Positions 47,201 to 58,664 of a stretch of 64,000 nucleotides of DNA are shown here, in pieces. Numbering within the stretch: position 1 is the stretch's first letter; every line of letters starts with the position of its first letter. Both the position numbers and the translations under genes were made by a program. Under the pieces are notes generated by a model. The model did not search any database. It was not told the DNA's origin and saw nothing but the letters and a program-made list of their open reading frames with translations. Origin of the DNA: Megaleporinus macrocephalus (Eukaryota; Chordata; Actinopteri; Characiformes; Anostomidae). The stretch is from NCBI GenBank assembly GCA_021613375.1, contig CM038714.1:43039123-43103122 (forward strand), in the 5' to 3' direction.

Positions 47201-47620
47201 ATCATGGCTCCTCAAAGCCGGTAAACGCTGGATAGAGATGCGTGACCCGCAGGTGAACCGCGGGAGCTTTCTGCCTGGTTGAAGGGGAAAATGACAGAGG
47301 GATTGTTGTCGGTATCGTGCGAGGAAGGGGCTGAAAGGCACGCAGACAGGTTTGACATTGCCTCTCTTGACATTCATAATGGATAAAGGACGCAGCGAGG
47401 TTTCAGAGACCCTCCCCTGTCGGGCTTTCTGACAGGCTCCGAGACTGAGCAATCTGGCGGCACTCGAGCACTGTCACTCCACTCATTATCTCCGCGAGCC
47501 CATCACGGTCGACCTCCGCCACCGAATCCCGTTATTCACGAGAGAGCACGCTTCTCGTGGGCCTCTTCGGAAAGTGAAAAAAAAATAAATGAGCCCTCCT
47601 CGGTTCACCATACGTCTTGA
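47201..47620. promoter_or_regulatory. GC-richer island; first part duplicated at 50513
   Basis: Repeat-free and GC-richer than its flanks. The first 92 bp (47201-47292; starts ATCATGGCTCCTCAAAGCCG) recur with a short deletion at 50513-50592. The 84-codon minus frame has no domain. A regulatory role is inference from composition only. Confidence 0.35.
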
Positions 47621-48394
47621 AATGCCTGTTTAAGCCTTTAAAGAATGAGCATTTATTTTATTATAGACTTAGTCTAACTTTTTGACTGTTCAAAGCAAAT
47701 TACATTGAGGTTTTTGTCTGTTCCTTCTTTACTACAGTAAAATCACTAATCCAAAGTCAACTGAACATACAAACAAGTATACAATGAAATAACACACAGC
47801 CAATGCTGCACTTGACTACAGCTTGTAACTTGGAATTTCCAAACTTCCACAAAAAATAAAATGCCCCCTCAACTGGGAATACCTGTTAAGAAAGTAAGTT
47901 GGGATGGAGTTCTCACTTCTAAGCTGTTGTGCTATTGATGTGAAACAGAATGCAGGCATCTACCATTAACAACAGCCATGTCACAAAGCGGTGGACCCAG
48001 CACCTTCGATTACCACTCCTGATCTCCTTCTGCAGTTAACTTCTAAGCAATCTGATGTCATCGCTTTTGCCTCTCTTATAGCCAGGCATAGAATACTTTT
48101 ACAGTGGAAGTCTCACAAGTCTCACTTTTAACTCCTGGCTAACAGATATGATGATGTTTCTGAGGTTAGTTCAGTCTGCGTGGGTCAACAGACCGTTTCT
48201 ACTTGCGCTGGAATTCTTTTATTGAATATTTTGAGTCTGAGTTTAAAATTTGCAGCGTATATATATATAAGTAATAATAGTAATAATATATAAGTAAATG
48301 CCCTTTACTTACCAAGGTGTTTTACCTATCATTATTTTCCTTCCGTTAGTTCTACTTTTATGTATGTATGAGAAATGTATTTAATTTATTTATT
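47621..48394. other. Unassigned non-coding stretch
   Basis: No gene recognised; short (TA)n and TAATAATAG words near 48255-48290. Confidence 0.4.
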
Positions 48395-48832
48395 ACAGTT
48401 ACACTGTACAAGGAAATTCTTACATTGCTGTTCCTCTATTCACCAATAGATAACAAAAAAAAATTATGATAAAATATATACATAATATACAAAGTATAAT
48501 AATATAAGCAAGTACAAAAGTTTTTTTTTATATAGTTAAAAATACAAAATAAAAGTTACATGTTCTTTTATGTGCAAGTATGAAGAGCAGCAGCCATAAA
48601 GTGCAAGTTGCAAGTAACAAATGTAAACAATAATGTTTGTGTGAGTAGTGAATGTAAACAGTATTGTATATAAACAGCAGTACAGTGAGTGTACTGAGTG
48701 AGTTTCCATACCAGACGATGATGGAGCTGGTAAGAACACTCTCAATCGTACTCCTGTAGAAGGTGCTGAGAATTTTGTCTGGCATTCCAAATTTTCTCAG
48801 CCTTCTCAGAAAGTACAGTCACTGATGGGATT
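48395..48832 (-). mobile_element. L2-like LINE 3' end with reverse transcriptase fragment
   Basis: Minus strand. Near 48700-48805 it encodes FLRRLRKFGMPDKI then LSTFYRSTIESVLTSSIIVW, a segment C-terminal to the catalytic palm of L2-group reverse transcriptases. The frame then jumps directly to the same 3' tail seen at 6941-7316 (shared GAGCAGCAGCCATAAAGTGC and AACAATAATGTTTGTGTGAG). It is internally deleted and dead. Confidence 0.8.
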
Positions 48833-49009
48833 TAGTTATGTATGTATTTATTTCAAGCCTTATACAATTAAGACTAATTTTCTAAAGATTTTTCATTCAA
48901 TTTTTTGATGGTGTAACGGGTTTGGGTAAGGTGGGGGGGGGTTATTGTTCATTGTAATTTTGTGGAAAAAAGAAATAAATAAAAGTATATATATAAAAAA
49001 AACTAAGCA

Positions 49010-49270
49010 GTGGGCCACGCAAATCTTCAACTGCATCACATACCACAGAGTTCCAAACTGTCTCTGGAAGCAACATCTGAACATGCTTCACTATCTGGAA
49101 GTCTAATGGATAAATCTGGGTTTGGCGGATACAAAGAGAATGCCATGCTTCCTACCAGAATGCATAATGTAGAGACAAATGGAGGACTGATTCCATCTTA
49201 ACAGCCATGGTTTTGAAAAAGATGTCCAGCAAACTCCTATAGGTAAGCCAGATGCCCACACAGTGCATGT
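49010..49270 (+). pseudogene. Tc1-like transposase remnant (family D), copy 1
   Basis: The plus strand near 49085-49170 reads FTIWKSNG then, after a stop, IWVWRIQREC, corresponding to the RF(T)VWQSDGRIWVWR region after the second catalytic Asp of Tc1-type transposases. After a deletion it resumes at the frame end (ACTGATTCCATCTTAACAGC) and the 3' flank CCATGGTTTTGAAAAAGATG. In-frame stops show it is dead. The 63-codon open frame here is in another phase. Confidence 0.7.
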
Positions 49271-49429
49271 AAGTCATTGTGTAATTATGTAATTAGTAAG
49301 TAAACAGTTATGTGATGTAAATTCAGTGTATTGCAAAGCGACAATAGCTCTTCTGAGAGTTGATTAAAGCCTGGAATTAACCAAACCATGGGAATATCGC
49401 ACAGCCCAGTGCAATGACACACAACTCAA

Positions 49430-49800
49430 TCACCTGCAAGTCTAAGTGGAATGACCACTGAGTGTCTGGACACTCTGCCCGCTGTCGCTCCTGGCCCCTC
49501 ATTAGACCCTAAGTACGTCTCTAATGAGCAGAAAAAAAGCTAGCTTCACCCTGCGTCTCACACAAGACGGATGAATCTGAAGCCCTGCTCTGTCCGCTTT
49601 CGGTCTGCTGCCAGATTCCATCGTACTCAAGTGGGATCCTTGATGCGAGTTCCCAAGGGCCAGCGAGGCCCCCAAGCCTGTAATTACGTGATTAAACTAA
49701 TTATTCGCATAACCATTACCACGGAAACCCATTCAGCACCTGCCTCTTCTGGGTCAAGAGCAGGTAATGATTCAGATCCAGATGGCCGATACAGGCAGAC
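49430..49800. promoter_or_regulatory. Candidate regulatory stretch, unproven
   Basis: Repeat-free, with TAATTACGTGATTAAACTAA then TTATTCGCATAACC at 49680-49715 (homeodomain/POU-like words). The 87-codon plus frame has no domain. Confidence 0.3.
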
Positions 49801-49989
49801 TCTCATAGGGGAAGAGAGGTATAGAGATGAGTAGTGGACATCAGGTCCAGCTCACTCAGGGTGAGGATATATGTATACATATCTATTTCTCATCTCTCTC
49901 AGTATGGGAGAGCAGGGCCATTATATAAAACGAAACAGTTTCAAGTAGAACTAGTTTCTGGTCAACTCACATTACTATAAAGTATCTGT

Positions 49990-50135
49990 GATTTCGGATT
50001 AGCCCTAATGAATCTACTAGAATGCATATTATAGGCACAAAGGTGGGGGGCAATACCATGTCCATGACCACGTCCGATCCTAATGCCCATGGTTTTGAAA
50101 TGCTATGTCCAGCAAGCTCATATATTTGTTTGGGT
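49990..50135 (+). repeat. Tc1-like element remnant (family D), copy 2
   Basis: TAGAATGCATATTATAGGCA, GGCAATACCATG and TAATGCCCATGGTTTTGAAA match the segments of 49010-49270 in the same order. Only the last part of the transposase region and its 3' flank remain. Confidence 0.6.
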
Positions 50136-50190
50136 CAAAGAAATAACTTGTGTCATCACATTATCTTTATCACTGAGTTGTTATTTTGTT

Positions 50191-50291
50191 CCGGTAACAT
50201 AGCAATGTTTTAAAGCACATAAACAACTCTCCATGGGTTACAGTGCAGCCTCCATGTGGTGAGATCAGCTCAAACCATTATTCCACATTCT
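50191..50291 (+). repeat. Local duplication block B, copy 1
   Basis: Matches 50591-50684: shared TAGCAATGTTTT, GTGCAGCCTC, ATTATTCCACATTC. Confidence 0.8.
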
Positions 50292-50512
50292 TGGCATTGT
50301 GTCCAATAAGAAAACTGAAAAACATAGCTATCTATTTTCAAAGTGACATCCAACTAAGAGTGAGCTGTTGACTTAAACTGAAGGAGGCAGCAATTCACTT
50401 AACTCTGTAACTATGTAAGCAGCTAGCAGTATACGTACACGAACACTAAGTTGCAAAAACAGTTTGTTTTGAATTCATTCTGTGATTTAACAGGAATAAC
50501 TCGTTTACATAT

Positions 50513-50684
50513 ATCATGGCTCCTCAAAGCCGGTAAACTCTGGAAAGAGATGTGAACTGCAGGAGCTTTCTGTCTGCTTGAAGGGGAAACTGGTAATATA
50601 TAGCAATGTTTTGAAGCATGTGACGACTCTACACAGGTGCAGCCTCTACGTGGTGAAGTCAGTTCAAACAATTATTCCACATTC
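50513..50684 (+). repeat. Mosaic duplicate of blocks A (47201) and B (50191)
   Basis: Position 50513-50592 copies 47201-47292 and 50591-50684 copies 50191-50291. The mosaic is bracketed by two copies of TTTACATATATCAT (50504-50517 and 50688-50701). Confidence 0.8.
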
Positions 50685-50694
50685 TCATTTACAT

Positions 50695-50837
50695 ATATCA
50701 TCGCTATCCAAAGAAAAACAAGAATCTTCAAAATTGGAACAGGAGAGGCCAAAAACATTCTTTAACTTCAGAGTTCAAGTAATTCCCAGTGATTTTGGAG
50801 CATTTCTATTGGTACATCTATTCAGCCTATAGCAGTT
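50695..50837 (+). mobile_element. Recurrent MITE family X, copy f (right-truncated)
   Basis: Left end ATATCATCGCTATCCAAAGA followed by AACAGGAGAGGCCAAAAACA and TTTTGGAGCATTTCTATTGG as in copy d. The right third and terminus are missing. Confidence 0.8.
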
Positions 50838-51539
50838 TAGCACCATCTACCCAAAATGATGTTCTAGGCAATGTTTCAGCACAATGCAGGACAGCCAATC
50901 AAAACAGAACTCATTTCATTAAAAAAAATATATATATTATCACATAAATCATAAATATGCCACCTAAGAACTCACAGATACATGCCATTAGCCTGAATTG
51001 TAACACATTTCATTACTCAATCCCTAAATGAGTTTTAATAAACTGATTGTTCTTTTTTGAATTATAATTTATTTATTGATGTCCTTCTCTTATAACTTGT
51101 GGGTACACCCCCTCCTCCGTAGTTTCCCAGATTTGCACCAATGACTTCAGAGGTCCCCAGCTGCCCAAGCTTCTGGCAATGATTCAAAGTGACACCCCCG
51201 GTGGTTTGAAATGTTCCTTTTTAAAGAGAGCTCGTGGGTTGGTGGGATGACAAGACTAATTTGTTGGAGCTGACCTTTTAGCCAGTACAGCTAAACCACA
51301 GAAACTGAGCGAGTCTCTGTAGAGCAGGACATTAATTATGAATATGTCTCCTGGATTTGGAATGTTAGATTGGAATCTGCCTGCCTGCGGATCATACGCA
51401 CCTCAGTGCACCCCACCGCAAGAAAAACATAAGGACCTAGACAATGGCAACTAGGATACAAATGGTTGCACATTTAAGCGAATAAAACTTTCATTAGCCG
51501 TCTAATGGAGATGGTTTTCCCTTTCTTTTTAGAAAAAAA
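50838..51539. other. Unassigned non-coding stretch
   Basis: No gene or repeat recognised; 51110-51500 is compositionally balanced. Confidence 0.4.
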
Positions 51540-54455
51540 AGAAACAGTAGTAGTACAGTATTAGTAGTTGTAATAGTAGCAGTAGCAGAGTATTATTATT
51601 AGTATTCTTCTTCTTATTATTTTTATTATTATTATATTATTATTATTAGTAGTAGTAGTAGTAGTAGTAGCAGCAGGTGTATGAATCATAGTATTGTAGT
51701 AGTACAGTATTAGGTAGTAGTAGTAACAGCAGTAGTAAAGAATTAGTAGTATGAGTAAGAATCTTTACCTATCTGTACACCAGCACACAGTTGTAGTGGT
51801 AGTAATAGAGTATTAGTAGTTCCAGTAGTAGCAGTACTTGTATTATTATTATTTTTAGTAGAAGTAGTAGCAACAGTAGTAGAGTATCAGTATTAGTAGT
51901 GGCAGTAGTAGAGTATCAGTAATAGTAGTAGCAGTAGTAGAGTATCAGTATTAGTAGAAGCAGTAGTAGAGTATTAGTAATAGTAGTAGCAGTAGTAGAG
52001 TATCAGTATTAGTAGTAGCAGTAGTAGAGTATCAGTAATAGTAGTAGCAGTAGTAGAGTATCAGTAATAGTGGTAGTAGTAGTAGAGTATCAGTATTAGT
52101 AGTAGCAGTAGTAGAGTACCAGTATTAGTAGTAGCAGTAGTAGAGTATTAGTAATAGTAGTAGCAGTAGTAGAGTATCAGTAATAGTAGTAGCAGTAGTA
52201 GAGTATCAGTAATAGTAGTAGCAGTAGTAGAGTATTAGTATTAGTAGTAGCAGTAGAAGAGTATCAGTATTAGTAGTAGCAGTAGTAGAGTATCAGTATT
52301 AGTAGTAGCAGTAGTAGAGTATCAGTAATAGTAGTAGCAGTAGTAGAGTATCAGTAATAGTAGTAGCAGTAGTAGAGTATCAGTATTAGCAGTAGCAGTA
52401 GTAGAGTATCAGTATTAGCAGTAGCAGTAGTAGAGTATCAGTAATAGTAGTAGCAGTAGTAGAGTATCAGTAATAGTAGTAGCAGTAGTAGAGTATCAAG
52501 TATAGTAGTAGCAGTAGTATGAGTATCAGTAATATTAGTAGTAGTAGTAGAGTATCAGTAATAGTAGTAGCAGTAGTAGAGTATCAGTAATAGTAGTAGT
52601 AGTAGTAAAGTATCAGTAATAGTAGTAGCAGTAGTAGAGTATCAGTATTAGTAGTAGCAGTAGTAGAGTATCAGTAATAGTAATAGCAGTAGTAGAGTAT
52701 CAGTATTAGTAGTAGCAGTAGTAGAGTATTAGTATTAGTAGTAGCAGTAGTAGAGTATCAGTAATAGCAGTAACAGTAGAAGAGTATCAGTAATAGCAGT
52801 AACAGTAGTAGAGTATCAGTATTAGTAGTAGCAGTAGTAGAGTATCAGTAATAGTAGTAGCAGTAGTAGAGTATCAGTATTGGTAGTAGCAGTAGTAGAG
52901 TATCAGTAATAGTAGTAGCAGTAGTAGAGTATCAGTAATAGTAGTAACAGTAGTAGAGTATCAGTATTAGTAGTAGCAGTAGTAGAGTATCAGTAATAGT
53001 AGTAGTAGTAGTAGAGTATCAGTAATAGTAGTAGCAGTAGAAGAGTATCAGTATTAGTAGTAGCAGTAGTAGAGTATCAGTAATAGTAGTAGCAGTAGTA
53101 GAGTATCAGTATTAGTAGTAGCAGTAGTAGAGTATCAGTAATAGTAGTTGTAGTAGTAGAGTATCAGTAATAGTAGTAGCAGTAGTAGAGTATTAGTATT
53201 AGTAGTAGTATCAGTAGTAGAGTATCAGTAATAGTAGTTGTAGTAGTAGAGTATCAGTATTAGTAGTAGCAGTAGTAGAGGATCAGTAATAGTAGTAGCA
53301 GTAGTAGAGTATCAGTAATAGTAGTAGTAGTAGTAGAGTATCAGTAATAGTAGTAGCAGTAGTAGAGTATCAGTAATAGTAGTAGTAGTAGTAAAGTATC
53401 AGTAATAGTAGTAGCAGTAGTAGAGTATCAGTATTAGTAGTAGCAGTAGTAGAGTATCAGTAATAGTAATAGCAGTAGTAGAGTATCAGTATTAGTAGTA
53501 GCAGTAGTAGAGTATTAGTATTAGTAGTAGCAGTAGTAGAGTATCAGTAATAGCAGTAACAGTAGAAGAGTATCAGTAATAGCAGTAACAGTAGTAGAGT
53601 ATCAGTATTAGTAGTAGCAGTAGTAGAGTATCAGTAATAGTAGTAGCAGTAGTCGAGTATTAGTATTAGTAGTAGTAGCAGTAGAGTATCAGTAATAGTA
53701 GTAGCAGTAGTAGAGTATCAGTATTGGTAGTAGCAGTAGAAGAGTATCAGTATTAGTAGTAGCAGTAGTAGAGTATCAGTAATAGTAGTAGCAGTAGTAG
53801 AGTATCAGTATTAGTAGTAGCAGTAGTAGAGTATCATATAGTTTTAATAGTCAGTTAGTAGAGTATCAGTAATAGTAGTAGCAGTAGTAGAGTATTAGTA
53901 TTAGTAGTAGTAGCAGTAGTAGAGTATCAGTAATAGTAGTTGTAGTAGTAGAGTATCAGTATTAGTAGTAGCAGTAGTAGAGGATCAGTAATAGTAGTAG
54001 CAGTAGTAGAGTATCAGTAATAGTAGTAGTAGTAGTAGAGTATTAGTATTAGTAGTAGCAGTAGTAGAGTATCAGTAATAGTAGTAGCAGTAGTAGAGTA
54101 TCAGTATTAGTAGTAGCAGTAGTAGAGTATCAGTAATAGTAGTAGCAGTAGTCGAGTATTAGTATTAGTAGTAGTAGCAGTAGTAGAGTATCAGTAATAG
54201 TAGTAGTAGTAGTAGAGTATCAGTATTAGTAGTAGCAGTAGTAGAGTATCAGTATTAGTAGTAGTAGTAGTAGAGTATCAGTAATAGTAGTAGCAGTAGT
54301 AGAGTATCAGTATTAGTAGTAGCAGTAGTAGAGTATTAGTAATAGTAGTAGCAGTAGTAGAGTATCAGTATTAGTAGTAGCAGTAGTAGAGTATCAGTAA
54401 TAGTAGTAGCAGTAGTAGAGTATCAGTAATAGTAGTAGCAGTAGTAGAGTACCAG
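51540..54455. repeat. 29-bp minisatellite, about 100 units
   Basis: Core unit TAGTAGAGTATCAGTAATAG followed by TAGTAGCAG (29 bp). The main variants are AGTATT for AGTAAT, CAGTAAC and GAAGAG. The first about 300 bp are less regular TAG/TTA triplets. Because 29 is not a multiple of three, every plus frame meets TAG stops. About 320 bp starting near 52545 recur almost unchanged near 53331, an offset of 786 bp (about 27 units), so part of the array arose by block duplication. No coding role. Confidence 0.97.
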
Positions 54456-56639
54456 TACGAGTCTTCAGCTATAAGAACATGTTCTAATACAGAATGTGTA
54501 TGAAACCTGAAGCTCATGCACCATGTATTTTTGTATGTACTGAGAAATGACTGTATATTGTAGGCCTGCTTAGAATTATTCCAAAAATGAATCATTTTGG
54601 TCCCTAAAAATACCCAAACTATATATAAGAGGATTCTGACTGCAATCAAACCCTTAATACTGTAGGATGATGTTACGTAATTGCGTGGTCTTCATCAATA
54701 AGTCCATAGACTCTGGCATACGCAGTCCAATTCAAGCTCTTTTTTTGCATTTGTATGGACACACTGGCTTACACACACTAAGTGACCAGTGGGCAGGATC
54801 TGGCTTCCTGCGATTTGACCGCTTCCTGTATGCCATTTCTTTCTTTTTGTCCGCAGCGCGTTCAGCACGTCCTTTGTGTAACCGGTAGTACCTTATATAA
54901 CTGTAATTTCACATTCGCTCTAGTGATGTAAAGAATAATGCGCAGTTTAAGCTTTTGTTATGCGCTATTTAGAATTCTTAACAGACCTTTTTAAAAAAGC
55001 GGACCGGTGACCCCCTCCCCACCACCACCACCAACCACTTCTCCTCCTCCCCCAACCCTTTCTTCAGCTGAGAACACAGACGCATAAAAGTAATCATGTG
55101 GACGTAGGGAAGCGTTTGGGAGAGAGAGAGAGAGAGAGCGCACCGGTGGTGTAATTAGAGCCACATTCAGAAACCAGGCCCTGTTTCCACCAATCACAAT
55201 TGCCAGGATTCTTCTCTAATTACTAAAGCATCTTAGATGCTGCATTCGTGACCTGTGAAGTAGAACGCAGTACTCTTAAAGTTCTCCAGCAACCCTCATG
55301 GCCAAACCATTGAGTCTTCATGTTAGGTATTGTCGCAATTGTTAAGAGCGTTTGTCTCTGGCGCTGTTGAGCAAACTCTTTTTCCAGTATTGTGGCCGCC
55401 CTCTTTGAAATCTTGGCAATTGCACTTTCAGTGCAGCTCAGACAATAACCAAAGATCGTTCCAGCACGGTGATCATCTTGCTTTGAAACATACAAATGGA
55501 TATAATCATGGGATAATAGATCACCGAGGTCCACCGGAGGTGCCCCCGAGAGAAGAAATTCACAAGCGTTGGCTGAACAGCCGCTAGGAGATGTTATTTG
55601 CTACTCAGGATTCATAGAAAACCCTATAACCATTCACAGACTTATAAGAATAAAAAAAAAAAAGAAGAACAAAACTGCTGCAATCATGCAGGCCCATCAT
55701 GCAATTTGCCACTCCATAAAAACCTGGATCTCCACTAGCTGAGGCTTTACAATGCAAAGCAGCGCTGGAACACTGCACCAGAACTGTAGATAAACGCGCT
55801 TTGAAAGTAAGACCGCGTGCTATCGGGCCGATCAGCACGCGGCACGCATATCGAGGTGCAGAAAGAGATAAGTAATGAAAAGCAGCAGGGGAAGCCATGA
55901 TGAAACATCTTTTATAAGGCTTCAATTTGGCATGGGAATCGATTAGTGGGCTCATTCCGCTCACAAAAGCGTGACCACCCCGGGCCCCTAGGCTTCGGAA
56001 AGGCAGCGTTCGGCTAACACCATTAGCTACGTGGCGTTCACACGTTCAAAAAGCAGTTTTTCCAAGGAACACTTTAATGTTAGGCTGCCACTCACTCCGC
56101 TCCAGTCACCGGTGGAAACAAAGAGCCGAGCCGAAGTCACAGGCCGAACGCAGCCGTTGACATCTCCGGAGGAGACTGACAGTCTTGAGCCGCAATCACT
56201 CGGAAAGGCCAGCCTGGCACTCGGGAGCGAGCGCTTGTTTTTTTTTTTTTTTTTCCTCTCCTCCTCTTCACACCTCAAAATGGGTGACACCACGAGTGCA
56301 GATAGAGCAGCTCATCTCGCCAAACCTCCACACACACACCTGCATGGCGCTGACAGCCGAACCTCCGCACACACACGCCTGCGTGGCTCTGACAGCCGCG
56401 CTGCTCAGCTGATTTAATGAGGGGACTCTGGAAGACTAGGTTGAAGACTGGACACCATTAACGTATGGCATAAGGCATGAGGGGGCAGTCGGAGCGTCTA
56501 TGCGAATAGAAAACAAAGCCTTACATTCTGATGTGGTGGACAGAGATGTGGAGGCATAGGTTTTATGAGTTGAGCCCAGATGAGTTTTATATATATAGGA
56601 GTTTGTGTATGTATATATCAAATTCACCAGTATCTCCAT
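54456..56639. other. Unassigned, with low-complexity patches and GC-richer islands
   Basis: C-rich CCACCACCACCACCAACCAC patch near 55020; (GA)n at 55120-55138; T18 run near 56238. The sequence 55500-56420 is GC-richer and repeat-free. Open frames up to 128 codons lie on both strands with no recognisable domain. No exon identified. Confidence 0.4.
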
Positions 56640-57155
56640 TAAGAGTCCAGAGAGAGCACCAGTGCTTATACATCATACATATGTATATATTAATCTGCAC
56701 TTCCATAGAAAAACAAGAATTTGTGTTGTGCTGCTACGATCAGGTGGTGCCAGTATCGCAGGGGTTTTTAAACTGTCACAGTCAATGTCACAGCTGGACT
56801 GAGAATAGTCCACCAACCAAAAATACCCAGTGTCCTGAGACCGCTGTGGAAGAACTAGAGGACGACTAACCCAAACTGTGCAGCAACAGATGAGCTACTG
56901 TCTCTGACATTGCATCTATAATGTAGACCAACAAGGTAGGAGTGTTGAATAGAGTGGACAGTGAGTGGACACAGTGTTTAAAAACAGACAGTGTTTAAGC
57001 ACTAATTCACTGGCACCCGGGCAACACACACTAACACGCCACGTCAGTGCCACTGTAGTGCTGAGAGTGATCCACCACTCCAATAATACCTGCTCGGTGG
57101 TCCTAATGGGGTGCCTACCACTGAATAACAGGGTAAAAGAGGGCTAACAAAGTAT
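56640..57155 (+). repeat. High-copy fish interspersed repeat, incomplete
   Basis: Recognisable phrases in order: ACTGAGAATAGTCCACCAAC, GAACTAGAGGACGACTAACC, CAGCAACAGATGAGCTACTG, ATAGAGTGGACAGTGAGTGG, GTGATCCACCACTCCAATAA and GGTAAAAGAGGGCTAACAAA. The last part recurs at 37738-37815. Family name not assigned; no coding capacity. Confidence 0.7.
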
Positions 57156-57189
57156 AGAGAGTTTAGAGTGTGTATATATATATATATAC

Positions 57190-57597
57190 AGTACTGATTT
57201 CCCGGATCGATTCGATCCCGATTCACAAGGTCATTCAATTCGATTTCCGATTCGAATCGATTCAATCCATTATTGATTCATTGAGGGATATTTCAGTTAC
57301 AATAATAAGTTTTGTTCGAATATTAAAAGAGATTATCAGAGAACTATAGTGGTAAACCTACAAGGAACACTCAACCTACATTACTAAAAACATTAGTGTT
57401 TATATGTTTATATACCGTCATGGTTTCTGAATCCAAAATGTAGCCAGACATCTGCTTTCAAGTTCTGGGGGGCCTTCACTTGTGCTCAGGCGAGACTTGG
57501 GGGCAGGGGGGTCTGGAATGCTAATTTTAAATGCTAATTTTTATTGGATTATTCAAATGAAGATCGATTATAATCGAAAAATTGACACACTCCTAAT
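57190..57597 (+). mobile_element. hAT-like MITE, second copy of the 3235 family
   Basis: Shares long phrases with 3235-3607: CGATTCGATCCCGATT, ATATTTCAGTTACAATAAT, TAAAAACATTAGTG, AGCCAGACATCTGCTTT and GGATTATTCAAATGAAGATC. The left terminus is lost into a short (TA)n tract. It carries about 60 bp extra near 57460-57520. Confidence 0.8.

Positions 57598-57692
<95 letters not shown>
57598..57692. repeat. (CA)n(TA)n microsatellite
   Basis: CA units to 57611, then TA units with one TGTA interruption. It separates two hAT-like elements. Confidence 0.97.
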
Positions 57693-57693
<1 letters not shown>

Positions 57694-57696
57694 AAT

Positions 57697-58600
57697 CAGA
57701 GATGATGGGTGATTGGCCGATATTTCTCCAATTTAGCCAATCCCGAGAGCCGATCGATAGCATTAAACAAACAAGCCTAATTTCTGTAATTCCAGCTAGT
57801 GTTTCGTTGAAACCCCCTCTGGCCAGGTCTTTGCAATTCCTATCTGAACCACTGGAAACACATACCCTTTCATTTTCCACAGACTGACTAAAGCAGCGGC
57901 TTCACCAGAACAGTTTGCGTTCGTGGCATGTGCGGATAGAAAACATCGTCCGTCTGGGAGTTTGTTACCGTACGTGACGCAGACTCATCTAGAGCGTTTT
58001 TAAAATTAGTAAAAGTAAAAGTCTTGTTGGGGAACCAAGACAAAGACATTTAACACTACTAATCTGATACGCCTTAAGAGTACCCCACGCGGCTGAATAC
58101 AGTGAGTATCAGCAAACAGCAGAGCTAGCACGCACAGCTAGCACAAAACAAACAACCCAGAACACCATACAGACCAGATCTGACCAGTATGAACAGAACA
58201 GCAGCAACAATTCAAGATCTACATTTAATGATTACAGATTGTCGTTTATAATAACAGAGTCTGCGTTTAATGACAGCAGTTTTGACTGCATTTATTTAAT
58301 TTGCTTTTTTAGTTTTAAATTAAGGCACTAAATGTAATGATTACAGTATTGGAGATATTTGTTTGATATACCTTGTTTATTTACTGATAATTTTGTTAAA
58401 AATATTATGCTGTTTCACATGAGTTTGTTAAAAATGGTAATAAACCAGTTTAGACCATGTTTCACGACTTGCTTGCGCTAATAACTACTTGTAGCCCTAC
58501 CGTGGCATATAGCCCCGCCCTCGATCGCTATCGGCCGATCACGCTGAAAGGTGATCGCCGAACAGAATCGGCCTCAAAAACGCTGATCGGTCCATCTCTA
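57697..58600 (-). mobile_element. hAT-like element, reverse copy of the 25570 family
   Basis: The right terminus CGCTGATCGGTCCATCTCTA is clean; the left terminus (CAGAGATGATGGGTGATTGG) is degenerate. Internal phrases (GCTAGTGTTTCGTTGAAAC, CGAGAGCCGATCGATAGC, CATATAGCCCCGCCCTCGAT) are reverse complements of those at 25570-26119. It is 904 bp against 550 bp there, so the other copy is more deleted. No transposase. Confidence 0.8.
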
Positions 58601-58605
58601 ATATA

Positions 58606-58662
<57 letters not shown>
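58601..58662. repeat. (TA)n microsatellite
   Basis: TA units with one TTTA interruption, adjoining the hAT-like terminus. Confidence 0.95.

Positions 58663-58664
<2 letters not shown>

Noticed and set aside
56031..56417. 128-codon plus-strand open frame
   Set aside because: It contains a Phe run from a T homopolymer and a CACACA-derived segment, competes with open frames in other phases, and has no domain.
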